Assembly: GCF_025725665.1 (NCBI RefSeq)
Contig: NZ_CP107009.1
Span: forward strand, 3,782,001-3,846,000
DNA from: Halomonas sp. LR3S48
GTDB lineage: Bacteria; Pseudomonadota; Gammaproteobacteria; Pseudomonadales; Halomonadaceae
Reading direction: 5' to 3'
DNA: 64,000 nt
The position numbers and the translations under genes are program-made. The notes under the pieces were generated by a model. It saw only the letters and a list, made by a program, of their open reading frames with translations, made no database searches and was not told where the DNA came from. Positions 26,911-35,778 of this stretch are shown here, one piece after another; position 1 is the stretch's first letter; each line of letters begins with the position of its first letter.

Positions 26911-28424
26911 GTCACAACCTCTTCGAAACCTTTGCCGTCCGCATGCGCGACCGCGGCGAAGCCGATTTCATTACTACCCGCGAAGGCCGCCGCTACTCCT
27001 ATCGCGATACCCTGGACGCCAGCGCCCGCCTGGCCGGCGCCCTGGTCGAGCTGGGCGTGGCCCCCGGCGACCGGGTCGCAGTGCAGGTCGACAAGAGCCC
27101 CGAGGCGATCCTGCTCTACCTCGCTTGCCTGCGCATGGGTGGCGTCTACCTGCCGCTCAATACCGGCTACACCGCCGACGAGATCCGCTACTTCCTGACC
27201 GACGCCGAGCCGGCACTGTTCGTCTGTCGCCCGGCCGCCCTGGAAGAGGCCCGTCAAGTGGCCGGCGAGAGCGGTTGCCCGGCAGTGGAGACGCTCGGCA
27301 CCGAGGCCGACGGCAGCCTGATGACACTGGCCGAACAGGCCACCTCGCATGCGGGCATCGAACCGCGCGAGGACGACGACCTGGCCGCGATTCTTTATAC
27401 CTCGGGCACCACCGGGCGCTCCAAGGGCGCCATGCTGACCCACCGCAACCTGGGCTCCAACGCCGCCACCCTGAAGGAAGCCTGGCGCTTCACGGCTCAG
27501 GACCGTCTGATCCACGCGCTGCCGATCTTCCATACCCACGGGCTGTTCGTCGGCTGCAACGTTACCCTGATGGCCGGCTCGAGCATGCTGTTCTTGCCCA
27601 AGTTCGACGCCGACGTGATCTTCGAGGAATTACCCCGCGGCACGGTGCTAATGGGCGTGCCGACCTTCTACACTCGCCTGGTCCAGGACGAGCGCCTCAC
27701 TCCCGAGGCAACCGCCAGCATGCGCCTGTTCGTCTCCGGCTCCGCCCCGCTCACCGCCGAGACCCACCAGGCCTTTGCGGCAAAGACGGGGCACGCCATC
27801 CTCGAACGCTACGGCATGACCGAGACCAACATGAACCTCTCCAACCCCTACGACGGCGAGCGCCGTGCCGGCACCGTGGGCATGCCGCTGCCGGGAGTGG
27901 AGTACCGCATCACCGACCGCGAGAACCACGAGCCGGTGCCCCAGGGCGAGATCGGCATGCTCGAGATCCGCGGCCCCAACGTCTTCATCGGCTACTGGCG
28001 CATGCCCGAGAAGACCCGCGAGGAACTCCTCGAAGACGGCTTCTTCGTTACCGGCGACCTGGCCATGACCGACGAGCAGGGCTACGTGCACATCGTCGGT
28101 CGCGACAAGGACCTGGTGATCTCCGGCGGCTACAACGTCTACCCCAAGGAGGTCGAACAGGTCATCGACGAGCTGGAAGGCGTGGTGGAATCGGCGGTGA
28201 TCGGCCTACCGCACGCCGACTTCGGCGAGGGCGTGACCGCCGTGGTGGTGCCGGAGCCGGGCGCCGCACTCGAGGAAAAGCAGGTGCTCGACCACCTCGA
28301 GGGGCGGCTGGCGAAGTACAAGCAGCCCAAGCGGGTGTTCTTCGCCGAGACCCTGCCGCGCAACACCATGGGCAAGGTGCAGAAGAACGAGCTGCGCAAG
28401 CGCTATCAGGACACCTATCGCTGA
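26907..28424 (+). CDS. matB: Malonyl-CoA synthetase
   Basis: A 505-residue acyl-adenylate enzyme that activates malonate with ATP and CoA. The P-loop AAILYTSGTTGRSKGAMLTH, the acceptor motif LERYGMTETNMNLSNPYDGERRAGTVGMPLPG and the hinge VISGGYNVYPKEVE with the late lysine in NTMGKVQKNELRK are intact. It follows malonyl-CoA decarboxylase with an ATGA overlap, which completes the malonate to acetyl-CoA route. Confidence 0.95.
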   Translation: MSHNLFETFAVRMRDRGEADFITTREGRRYSYRDTLDASARLAGALVELGVAPGDRVAVQVDKSPEAILLYLACLRMGGVYLPLNTGYTADEIRYFLTDAEPALFVCRPAALEEARQVAGESGCPAVETLGTEADGSLMTLAEQATSHAGIEPREDDDLAAILYTSGTTGRSKGAMLTHRNLGSNAATLKEAWRFTAQDRLIHALPIFHTHGLFVGCNVTLMAGSSMLFLPKFDADVIFEELPRGTVLMGVPTFYTRLVQDERLTPEATASMRLFVSGSAPLTAETHQAFAAKTGHAILERYGMTETNMNLSNPYDGERRAGTVGMPLPGVEYRITDRENHEPVPQGEIGMLEIRGPNVFIGYWRMPEKTREELLEDGFFVTGDLAMTDEQGYVHIVGRDKDLVISGGYNVYPKEVEQVIDELEGVVESAVIGLPHADFGEGVTAVVVPEPGAALEEKQVLDHLEGRLAKYKQPKRVFFAETLPRNTMGKVQKNELRKRYQDTYR

Positions 28425-28452
28425 CCACACGTTGGCCACACCAGGCACGGCT

Positions 28453-28471
28453 GGCCGGCATAAAGCCGGCC
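28453..28471 (+). terminator. Hairpin after the malonate operon
   Basis: GGCCGGC (28453-28459) and GCCGGCC (28465-28471) form a perfect stem with an ATAAA loop, 28 bases after matB. No T tract follows, so termination efficiency is uncertain, but it separates the mat operon from a Fur-box promoter. Confidence 0.55.
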
Positions 28472-28504
28472 GCGCCTCGGCTGCACCCAGCGGCGCAATT
28501 GTAT

Positions 28505-28519
28505 TGAGAATGATTATCG
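28505..28519. promoter_or_regulatory. Fur box upstream of the siderophore-interacting protein gene
   Basis: TGAGAAT-G-ATTATCG matches the 7-1-7 Fur consensus (TGATAAT-N-ATTATCA) at 12 of 14 symmetric positions, 42 bases before the gene start. Further GATTATC and GAATGAT half-sites overlap it. Iron repression of the downstream reductase is expected. Confidence 0.75.
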
Positions 28520-28561
28520 TGAATGATAGCCTGCTGCCATCTTACGTGGAGTCACGGCACC

Positions 28562-29497
28562 ATGGCCAAGCAGAGCTACCAAGTCTTCGACATCACCCTT
28601 TCCCGCCGCACCCAGGTCAGCCCTTCGCTGGTCAGGTTCACCTTCACCGGCCCCGATGTATCGCGCATGGCCACCTACGCACCGGATCAGCGCATCAAGC
28701 TGTTCTTTCCCGAAGCCCAAAGCAGCCTTGAGGCCCTGTTCGATTGCGTCGCTGGCGAGCCCGATGGCTGGTACGCCGCCTATCGCGCCCTGCCGGAAGC
28801 CCTGCGCCCGCCGATGCGCACCTACACCATTCGCGAGCTGCGCGCCGAACGTGGCGAAGTGGACGTCGAGTTCGTGCTGCACGGTGACGAGGGCCCCGCC
28901 TCACGTTGGGCCATGCGCGCCCAGCCGGGCGATCGCCTGGCCATGACCGCCCCGGTCGCCGATGTGGAGAGCGCCGGCGTGGGCTACGAGTGGAAGCCGC
29001 CGCGCGGCGTGAAGCGCATCCTGGTGGTGGCCGACGAAACCGCCCTGCCGGCGGCGGCCGGCATTCTGGAGGAACTCGCCGTGCGTGCCGATCGTCCGCA
29101 GGTGGAAGCACTGATCGAGGTGCCGCTGGGCGACGATACCCAGGCGCTTCCTTCGACGGCCAAGGTCAGTTGGCTGCCGCGCGACGCCATACCCGGCTGC
29201 GCACACGGCGAGCGGCTGCTGTGCGCCGTGCGCGACATCGACCTGCGCGCTGAAGTCGCAAGCCTCGGCGGCAAGCCCGAGAGTGTCGACGCCAATGCCG
29301 ATGTCCATGAGGAGCCCGGTGACGAGCTGCTCTGGGAAGCCGCGACGGCCGACGATGGCGCTCCCTTCTACGCCTGGATCGCCGCCGAGAGCAAGGTGGC
29401 GCTCGGCATTCGCCGTTATCTGGTCAACGAGTGCGGGCTGCCCAAGCGCTACGTCAGCAGCATGGGCTACTGGCGCGAAGGCAAGGTGCTGGGCTGA
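28562..29497 (+). CDS. Siderophore-interacting FAD protein, ferric reductase (ViuB/SIP family)
   Basis: A 311-residue cytoplasmic NAD(P)H:ferric-siderophore reductase. The FAD-binding RxYTIR motif appears as MRTYTIREL, followed by GPASRWAMRAQPGDRLAM. The SIP C-terminal domain has ILVVADETALPAAAGILEEL, FYAWIAAESKVALGIRRYL and YVSSMGYWREGK. The ATG at 28562 is preferred over an earlier in-frame ATG because GTGGAG precedes it. A Fur box upstream fits iron control. No siderophore gene is adjacent. Confidence 0.93.
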   Translation: MAKQSYQVFDITLSRRTQVSPSLVRFTFTGPDVSRMATYAPDQRIKLFFPEAQSSLEALFDCVAGEPDGWYAAYRALPEALRPPMRTYTIRELRAERGEVDVEFVLHGDEGPASRWAMRAQPGDRLAMTAPVADVESAGVGYEWKPPRGVKRILVVADETALPAAAGILEELAVRADRPQVEALIEVPLGDDTQALPSTAKVSWLPRDAIPGCAHGERLLCAVRDIDLRAEVASLGGKPESVDANADVHEEPGDELLWEAATADDGAPFYAWIAAESKVALGIRRYLVNECGLPKRYVSSMGYWREGKVLG

Positions 29498-29500
29498 GGC

Positions 29501-31645
29501 TTATCGATAACAGGCATCCTCTTCGATCCGCGAGGCTGTCGCTGCCGCCAAGGCGATAGGGGACCGGAGCGGAGGTCTGGTCGTCTCGGCCAGGGTGAAG
29601 GCGCCCACCACCTCGGCCAGGCGCAGCGACTGCTCCTCGAGCCGCTCGGCTGCGGCACTCGACTCTTCGACCAGGGCGGCATTCTCCTGGGTCATGCGGT
29701 CCAGCTCGGCGACCGCCACATTGACCTGGCCGATGCCGTCGCTCTGCTCGCCGGTGGCCGCACTAATCTGCTGGAGCACATCGCTCACCCGGGAAACGCT
29801 GGTGACGATCTCGTCCATGGTCGCGCCGGCCTGAGTGACCAAGTCGGAGCCGCTGCGTACCTTGGTCTCTGAAGCGTCGATCAGGGCCTTTACCTCGCGC
29901 GCGGCCGCCGCCGAGCGGCTGGCCAACTGGCGCACTTCACCGGCCACCACGGCGAAGCCGCGCCCCTGCTCGCCGGCGCGGGCCGCCTCCACCGAGGCGT
30001 TGAGCGCCAGCAGGTTGGTCTGGAAGGCGATGCTATCCATCACCGTGACGATCTCGGCGATCTGTCGCGAGGCGCCGTTGATCTCATCCATGGTGGACAC
30101 CACCCGAGACACCACTTCGCCACCGCGAGCGGCAACCTCGGAGGCCGACTGCGACAGCGCATTGGCCTCACGTGCGGACTCGGCGGTGTGTTCCACGGTA
30201 CTGGTAATCTCCTCCATCGAAGCCGAGGTCTGCTGCAAACTGGCGGCGGCAGTATCGGTACGTCGCGACAGATCCTGGCCGCCGCTGGCGATCTCGGTGG
30301 CTGCAACACGCACCGCCTCGCTGCTTACGCGCACCTCGAGCAACACGTCATGGATCTTGTCGGCGAAAGCATTGAACTGAATGGCCAGCTCGGCGCTCTC
30401 GTCGCGCCCCTCGACCGGCAGGCGCTGGGTCAGGTCGCCGTCGCCGGAGGCGATCTGGCGCATACGCCCGGCCAGCTCCCGCAGCGGCCTGGCGATGCCA
30501 CCTCCCACCAGCCATATCGCCACCAGGCCGAGGCCGGCGACCAGCAGCCCCACCAGCCCCATGCCCCACAAGTGCTGGCGACGCTGGTCGCCCAGGGTAC
30601 GCTGCAGGGCACCCAACTCGGCCAGCACCACCTCCCGTGGCAGGCGGGTGAGCAACACCCAGGGCGCCTGGTCGTCGCTGACGCTGAAGGGCAAGTAGAG
30701 TTCGAGCATGCCGTCGGCATCCTCTATGCGCTGCATTTCCCCGCTGCGCTGGGCCTCGAGAATGCGCTGCTGTACCGCATCGCCCATCACCTGCCCGGCC
30801 GCTTCGCCCAGGGAGCCGTCATCGGCGGTATAGGCCGCCACGCTGCCCAGTGAGGCAATCAGCGCCATCTCGCCGGCGCCGTCATACAGCCCCTGGTTGG
30901 CCTGGGTCAGGAACTCCTGGGTGAAATCCACCGACATGTCGACGCCGGCGATGCCGCGAAACTCACCCTCCACGACGATCGGCACGTTGAAGGAGGTGAC
31001 CATGCGCATGACCCCGGCATAGTCGTAGGCTGCCGGGTCGATGATGCAGGGCGCCAGGGTATCGCGCGGGCAGAGATAGTATTCGCCCCGGCGCATGCCG
31101 TTGCCCAGCGGTGCCTCGCTCTCCATGTTCTCCTCGGTGAGAACGCCCAGCCGCATGCTGCCATCGGCCTCCCGGACCCACCAGGGGCGGAAGCGCCCGC
31201 TGCCCTCGGCAAACCCGGTGTCGGTATATCTGGCATCGGCACCGAAGGCGTTGGGCTCCCAGCCGATATAGGCATCCAGCAGCTCGGTATTCTCGACCAC
31301 CGTGTGACGCACCAGTTGGGAGAGTTCCTTGCGGCTCAGACGAAGCTGGGGGCGACCATCCTCACCCGGTATGCCCATGAGAGCGTTGGTATGGGCCAAT
31401 TGGCTGGCCAGGGTCAGCGCCCGGTCCAGTTCGTTGCGGATGCGCTCGGCTTCGGCGTTGGCCAGCGAGGAGAGCCGTTCGTCGATGCCACTCTCGAGCA
31501 GGGACTGGGTGTGTTCGGCCACCACGTCCTGGGTGCGCGAAGCGGACACCAGCGAATAGCCGACCAGCGCGGCCGTCACGGCCAGAAGGCAAGCACCGGC
31601 CAGGGCGACGACGAGCAGTCGAAGGGAGCGGAATCGTAAGCGCAT
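29501..31645 (-). CDS. Methyl-accepting chemotaxis protein with periplasmic dCache sensor
   Basis: A 714-residue chemoreceptor. An N-terminal span (about 10-32), a large periplasmic double-Cache domain (to about 345), a second span (GMGLVGLLVAGLGLVAIWLVGGGIA), a HAMP domain and a long coiled-coil signalling domain are visible. The CheA/CheW-binding tip is intact (IAFQTNLLALNASVEAARAGEQGRGFAVVAGEVRQLA). In dCache receptors a YxxxxR...DWY-type pocket senses amino acids; here WWVREADGS and YDYAGVMRMVTSFNVPI occupy that zone, so the ligand is open. There is no CheR-docking pentapeptide at the end. Confidence 0.94.
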   Translation of the reverse strand: MRLRFRSLRLLVVALAGACLLAVTAALVGYSLVSASRTQDVVAEHTQSLLESGIDERLSSLANAEAERIRNELDRALTLASQLAHTNALMGIPGEDGRPQLRLSRKELSQLVRHTVVENTELLDAYIGWEPNAFGADARYTDTGFAEGSGRFRPWWVREADGSMRLGVLTEENMESEAPLGNGMRRGEYYLCPRDTLAPCIIDPAAYDYAGVMRMVTSFNVPIVVEGEFRGIAGVDMSVDFTQEFLTQANQGLYDGAGEMALIASLGSVAAYTADDGSLGEAAGQVMGDAVQQRILEAQRSGEMQRIEDADGMLELYLPFSVSDDQAPWVLLTRLPREVVLAELGALQRTLGDQRRQHLWGMGLVGLLVAGLGLVAIWLVGGGIARPLRELAGRMRQIASGDGDLTQRLPVEGRDESAELAIQFNAFADKIHDVLLEVRVSSEAVRVAATEIASGGQDLSRRTDTAAASLQQTSASMEEITSTVEHTAESAREANALSQSASEVAARGGEVVSRVVSTMDEINGASRQIAEIVTVMDSIAFQTNLLALNASVEAARAGEQGRGFAVVAGEVRQLASRSAAAAREVKALIDASETKVRSGSDLVTQAGATMDEIVTSVSRVSDVLQQISAATGEQSDGIGQVNVAVAELDRMTQENAALVEESSAAAERLEEQSLRLAEVVGAFTLAETTRPPLRSPIALAAATASRIEEDACYR

Positions 31646-31862
31646 GAGGGGGACTCGTTCTTTTTATAGGAAGGATGAACCAAAGGCTGACCATAGTGCT
31701 TTCATGAGTGTAAAGACGTAGTCAAAACGACTGAGAGCTTGGTATTCGCGCCACCGTGCCGCGTGCAGTCGCGACGTGCTGCCTTGGACACAAAAACGGG
31801 ACACCTTGCCCCGGGCGAGCTAGCCTCTGAAAACCGTACGACGCGGATAAGAGGAGCCCCTC

Positions 31863-32465
31863 ATGCCCAAGCGCATCACCTACTACTTCAGCCCGGTATC
31901 GCCCTGGACCTACCTCGGCCATGCCCGGCTCGGCGAAATTGCCGCCCGCCACGACGCAACGATCGACTATGTGCCGGTCACGGTCAGTGCTGTCTTCCCC
32001 AGGACGGGCGGGCTGCCGCTGCCCAAGCGCGCACCCGAGCGCCAGGCCTACCGTCTGGCGGAGCTGAGGCGGTGGCCACGCCTGCTGGGCGTACCGCTCA
32101 ACGTCGAACCCAAGTACTTCCCCGCCGACGACCGCCCCGCGGCGCGCCTGCTACTGACCGCCAAGGCCCAAGGCCACGACATCGCCGAGTTGTCGCTATC
32201 CATACTGCGTGCCTGCTGGGCCGAGGAGCGCGACATTGCCGACCTCGCCACGCTAGGCGAGATCGCCGATGCCTGCGGCCTGAACAGCCAGGGACTGCTG
32301 CAGGAGTCTGAAGCGGAGCCGGGCCATCAGCGCCTCGACGAAGCCTGCGAGCAGGCCGTCGCCGCCGGTTGCTTCGGGGTCCCGTGGTACGACGTCGAAG
32401 GAGAGCCGTTCTGGGGCCAGGACCGCCTCGAGCTGGTGGGAAAGAAACTGGCCGGCGAACTGTGA
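31863..32465 (+). CDS. DsbA-family protein, 2-hydroxychromene-2-carboxylate isomerase-like
   Basis: A 200-residue thioredoxin-fold protein of the kappa-GST/HCCA isomerase group. The redox CxxC is replaced by SPWTY at the active-site turn (YFSPVSPWTYLGH), with serine as the glutathione-activating residue, and the C-terminal GVPWYDVEGEPFWGQDRLELV is typical. It would use glutathione for isomerisation or conjugation. No naphthalene genes are near, so a general detoxification role is likelier than chromene metabolism. The next gene overlaps it by four bases. Confidence 0.85.
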   Translation: MPKRITYYFSPVSPWTYLGHARLGEIAARHDATIDYVPVTVSAVFPRTGGLPLPKRAPERQAYRLAELRRWPRLLGVPLNVEPKYFPADDRPAARLLLTAKAQGHDIAELSLSILRACWAEERDIADLATLGEIADACGLNSQGLLQESEAEPGHQRLDEACEQAVAAGCFGVPWYDVEGEPFWGQDRLELVGKKLAGEL

Positions 32466-33049
32466 GTCAAACCTTCATGTACTCACTCAGCCCCCAGGGA
32501 CTCGCCATCGTCGACGAGCTCGCCGAGCGTCACGATTTCAGTCGCGACGCCATTGCGCACATGGTGTCGGCCGTGGCCGAGGGTAATGGCCAGATGGCGA
32601 TGTTTTCGCATCCCGAGTTCGGCGGCCCTGGCCAATGGATGCAGGGCGGCATGCTGATGCTGAGCGACCCTCTCAACCATGCCTTGAACGCTCGCGTGGA
32701 TGCGCTGTGCCACGAGATTGGGGAGATGATTGGTGAGAAAGCAGGTGAGATAGTTGCCCAGCAGCCGGCTTGGCCCGCCGCGGAAGGGAACCCTGCCTGG
32801 TGGCCGGCGGAACTCGGCACTCCCAACGCGACCGGCGAGCAGAACGGTTTACGCTACGCCTACTTTGCCCAGGCTCGTCGCCTCGTCGTGCAGACCGACG
32901 ACTCCCTCCGGGTCTATGACACTCTTGACCATCGCATCAGCGGCTTTGCCCAGCAGCAGGGAAGCCAGAGCCGATTGACGGTGACCAGCCAGCACGGCGA
33001 CGTCGACCTGGCAAGCCTGCCGGTCGTATCCACCAGGAAACAGCCGTAG
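32462..33049 (+). CDS. Hypothetical protein coupled to the HCCA isomerase-like gene
   Basis: A 195-residue soluble protein that I cannot assign. It starts at a GTG overlapping the preceding stop (GTGA); an ATG five codons later is possible. The first third (IVDELAERHDFSRDAIAHMVSAVAEGNGQMAMFSHPEFGG) reads like a helical domain around a predicted ligand loop, with GQWMQGGMLMLSD following. The rest holds a helical stretch and a beta-rich end. No signal peptide or membrane span is seen. Translational coupling suggests a shared job with the glutathione-dependent partner. Confidence 0.6.
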   Translation: MSQTFMYSLSPQGLAIVDELAERHDFSRDAIAHMVSAVAEGNGQMAMFSHPEFGGPGQWMQGGMLMLSDPLNHALNARVDALCHEIGEMIGEKAGEIVAQQPAWPAAEGNPAWWPAELGTPNATGEQNGLRYAYFAQARRLVVQTDDSLRVYDTLDHRISGFAQQQGSQSRLTVTSQHGDVDLASLPVVSTRKQP

Positions 33050-33071
33050 AGCTAGGCGGCGTTCTGTTTGC

Positions 33072-34499
33072 TCAGGCTACAAAGGGATCTACCGGCGTGC
33101 ACGGCCCAAATGCCGCCTCGATGACCTCGGCCGCCTCAAGCACAAGATCGTCGCGAAAGCGGTCGGCGTACAGCTGGACAGTCATCGGTGCGTTGTCGAT
33201 CGGCCGGGTCGGCAACACGACAGCGGGGAAGCCGAGCAGATTGCCGGGGGTGACGAACCACTGCATGCCCAGCATCAGGTCAGCGCCGGCTGGCGATGCG
33301 ATATCGGCATCATGCACGAACGGTGCCGAAGGCCAGACGGGCCCCAGAATAATGGGATACTCCGCAAAGAACGCCGCCCAGGCCCGGCCGAGACGCGAAC
33401 GCTCCTGATGCAGCGCGGCATGGGTCACCGTCGGATCGACCTTGGCGATCAGGGCATCCATGAGCATGGCCGCCTCCGCGCTGAGCATAGGGCGCATCGG
33501 CTCGGCCGTAAGGCTCAGGTCGGACATCTGGAATTGCGTCCAGAGATGGTTGATCAGCTCGATTTCCGGCGGTATCGCCTCCTCCACCTGGTAACCGGCG
33601 GCGGCAAGCGCCTCGCCTGCCGCCCGCACGCCGGCGACAATGGCCGGCTCGACCACGGTGCCCGGCAGCGATGTCACCATGGCAACACGACGCGGCACTC
33701 TCGGGCCTTCCAGTGCCACTGTGACCGAGCGAGGGTCGCGCACGTGCTGCCCGTGGACCTGCTCCAGCGCGAGCCTGAGATCGGCCACGCTGCGGGCGAT
33801 GGGGCCATCGGTCAGCATCACCTGGGCGCTCAGGTAACCGTCGCCCGCGCCCCCGAAGGGAACGCGCCCCTGGGTCGGCTTCAATGCCGCGACACCACAG
33901 CAGAACGCAGGATTTCTCAGTGACCCGCCGATGTCATTGCCGATGCCGAGCGGCGACATGCCGGACGCCACGGCCGAACCTTCGCCACCGCTGCTGCCCC
34001 CCGCGGTCAGCTCTGCGTTCCACGGATTGCGCGTCAGCCCCCTGAACGGGTTACTGGTGGAGACCCGCAGGCCCATCTCCGGCATGTTGGTGCGCCCGAT
34101 GGGAATGGCGCCGGCGGCGCGCAGCCGCTCGACCACCGGGGCATCCTGCTGTGGCAGAGCATTGGCGTTCGCCGCCAGGCCGAAGGTGGTCGGGGTGCCG
34201 AGGCAATCGATATTCTCCTTCACCGTGATCGGCACCCCGTGCAGGGGCGGTAGATCGCGTTTCCCCTTCTTTTTACGATGGCCATCCGCCGCGTCCACCG
34301 CCTCACGGGCCGAGGCGTGCAGCATGACAGTGACGGCATTGAGCGTTGGATTGACCGCCTCGATCCGCGCCAGGTGGGCATCGATCACCTCGCGGCTCGA
34401 CACTTCTCCGGATCTGATAAGGGCCGCCAATGTCGTGGCGGACTGCCGCCAGAGGTCCTGCGAACCGCTCGGAGCCTGGGGCGAAGAACGCATTTTCAT
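33072..34499 (-). CDS. Amidase, amidase-signature family
   Basis: A 475-residue hydrolase. The Ser-cisSer-Lys triad is visible as K94 (PITVKENID), S169 (AGGSSGGEGSAVASG) and S193 (GIGNDIGGSLRNP), with the family's 24-residue serine spacing. The start at 34499 follows GGAAGTG by several bases. Although GatA shares this fold, no gatB or gatC is present and the sequence is shorter in the C-terminal part, so a catabolic or aryl-acyl amidase is likelier. It stands alone on its strand. Confidence 0.9.
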   Translation of the reverse strand: MKMRSSPQAPSGSQDLWRQSATTLAALIRSGEVSSREVIDAHLARIEAVNPTLNAVTVMLHASAREAVDAADGHRKKKGKRDLPPLHGVPITVKENIDCLGTPTTFGLAANANALPQQDAPVVERLRAAGAIPIGRTNMPEMGLRVSTSNPFRGLTRNPWNAELTAGGSSGGEGSAVASGMSPLGIGNDIGGSLRNPAFCCGVAALKPTQGRVPFGGAGDGYLSAQVMLTDGPIARSVADLRLALEQVHGQHVRDPRSVTVALEGPRVPRRVAMVTSLPGTVVEPAIVAGVRAAGEALAAAGYQVEEAIPPEIELINHLWTQFQMSDLSLTAEPMRPMLSAEAAMLMDALIAKVDPTVTHAALHQERSRLGRAWAAFFAEYPIILGPVWPSAPFVHDADIASPAGADLMLGMQWFVTPGNLLGFPAVVLPTRPIDNAPMTVQLYADRFRDDLVLEAAEVIEAAFGPCTPVDPFVA

Positions 34500-34658
34500 G
34501 TTTTCACTTCCTTTGTGGCCGTGACACCCGAAACTGTGGCGGCACGGGATGCGATCCTGCATCGTCAAGACGTGTTGGCACCGGCGCGGGCAAATCGGCG
34601 CGCAGAACAGAGGATAGAGGGTGGGCTGCGAGCGGTGCCTATCTAGCAGGATAGTCGC

Positions 34659-34751
34659 TCATGGCGAATTCTCTTCAGGCGGTGTATGAACAGGCAGGAC
34701 TGGCTCTTCATCGCCGAGACTAATGCCCTGGTTGATCTGCCCAAACAGCAC
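34659..34751 (-). pseudogene. 3' remnant of a second 5'-nucleotidase gene
   Basis: Read on the minus strand, these bases translate as VLFGQINQGISLGDEE, then PVLPVHT, then PPEENSP and a stop. This aligns to the last 32 residues of the intact 5'-nucleotidase at 39760-40758 (VPFGQLNQGLVSGEEE ... LPEENSPRG). The remnant begins one base after the EamA stop codon, so the EamA-LysR pair seems to have replaced the rest of the gene. Confidence 0.8.
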
Positions 34752-34752
34752 C

Positions 34753-35682
34753 CTAGCGCGTCACCATCAGCAGTCCGACCAGCAGCGCAATGCCGCCGGC
34801 GATGAAATTCATCGTCAGCGGTTCGCCGAGCAGGGCGGCACCGAACAGCACGCCGAACACCGGCGACAGGAACGAGAAAATGCCCAGCTGCGAGGCGAAG
34901 TAGCGCCGCAGCAGCGAGAACCAGAGCAACAGCGCGGCAAAGGAGATCACCAGTGTCTGGAAGGCGAGGCTGGCGATGACGCCACCGGTCGCATGAATGC
35001 GGCCGAGATCGCCCAGTAGCATGGTAACGGGCATCAGCAGCAGGCCGGCGATGACGAGCTGATAGCACAAAGTCTGGACCGGCGGCGCTTCGGAGAGCGA
35101 CGAGCGGCGGATCACCAGCGTGGTCGCGGCCCAGGAGAGACCCGCCAACAGCCCCAGGGCATCGCCCAGCAGGATGGCACCGGCATTCTCGATATCGGTC
35201 GTCGGCGCCATCGCCATGGCCATGCCGGCGAAGGCCAGCCCGACACCCGCCCACTGCCGTCGCGTCAACTGCTCGCCTGGCACCCAGAGGTGCAACCCCA
35301 GCGCGGCGAACACCGGCGCGGTGTACAGAAACACCGACATGTGCGATGCCAGCGTATGGGTAAGCCCCCACGCCACGAACACGAATTCCGCGGTGAACCC
35401 CAATCCCACCAATAGCCCCGGCCCGAGGCGAGCGCGAAAATCGGATAACCGCAAGCCATGCCGGTAGGCCAAGGCCACCACCAGCAGCGCCGCGATGGCG
35501 GAACGCAGGGCGATCTGCGCCAGCGGTGAAATATCGGCGGCGACCGCCTTGATCGCGACTTGCTGAAGCCCGAGCGTCAGGCAGAACAGCACCATCAAGC
35601 CACTCGCCTGCAAATCGATATGGCGGCGTGAGGCTGTGCTCGCTACAGCCTCAGTTTGAGTCAATCGCCTGGTGTGTTCCAT
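34753..35682 (-). CDS. DMT-superfamily exporter (EamA family)
   Basis: A 309-residue inner-membrane protein with ten predicted spans in two EamA repeats (about 35-155 and 170-305). Family marks are the LALRSAIAALLV-like IALRSAIAALLVVALAYRHG and the SFLSPVFGVLFGAALLGEPLT ending. AAGGAGG precedes the ATG at 35682 by four bases. Such proteins export amino acids or other small metabolites. It diverges from a LysR gene 96 bases away, its likely regulator. Its 3' end abuts the nucleotidase remnant. Confidence 0.9.
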   Translation of the reverse strand: MEHTRRLTQTEAVASTASRRHIDLQASGLMVLFCLTLGLQQVAIKAVAADISPLAQIALRSAIAALLVVALAYRHGLRLSDFRARLGPGLLVGLGFTAEFVFVAWGLTHTLASHMSVFLYTAPVFAALGLHLWVPGEQLTRRQWAGVGLAFAGMAMAMAPTTDIENAGAILLGDALGLLAGLSWAATTLVIRRSSLSEAPPVQTLCYQLVIAGLLLMPVTMLLGDLGRIHATGGVIASLAFQTLVISFAALLLWFSLLRRYFASQLGIFSFLSPVFGVLFGAALLGEPLTMNFIAGGIALLVGLLMVTR

Positions 35683-35778
35683 ACTGCCTCCTTGACCATG
35701 AATCCCGCCAGTCAAGCAGCTTTCAGCACTTGCTCCAAACGATTACTCTGCCGCCCTAGACTCAGGAAAACTCACTCT

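Noticed and set aside
26810..28507. A 565-codon plus-strand frame overlapping matB
   Set aside because: It is an arginine/proline-rich out-of-frame reading of matB with no domain.
33072..34499. Assignment as gatA of the tRNA amidotransferase
   Set aside because: gatB and gatC are absent and the flanking genes are unrelated, so a general amidase is the safer call.
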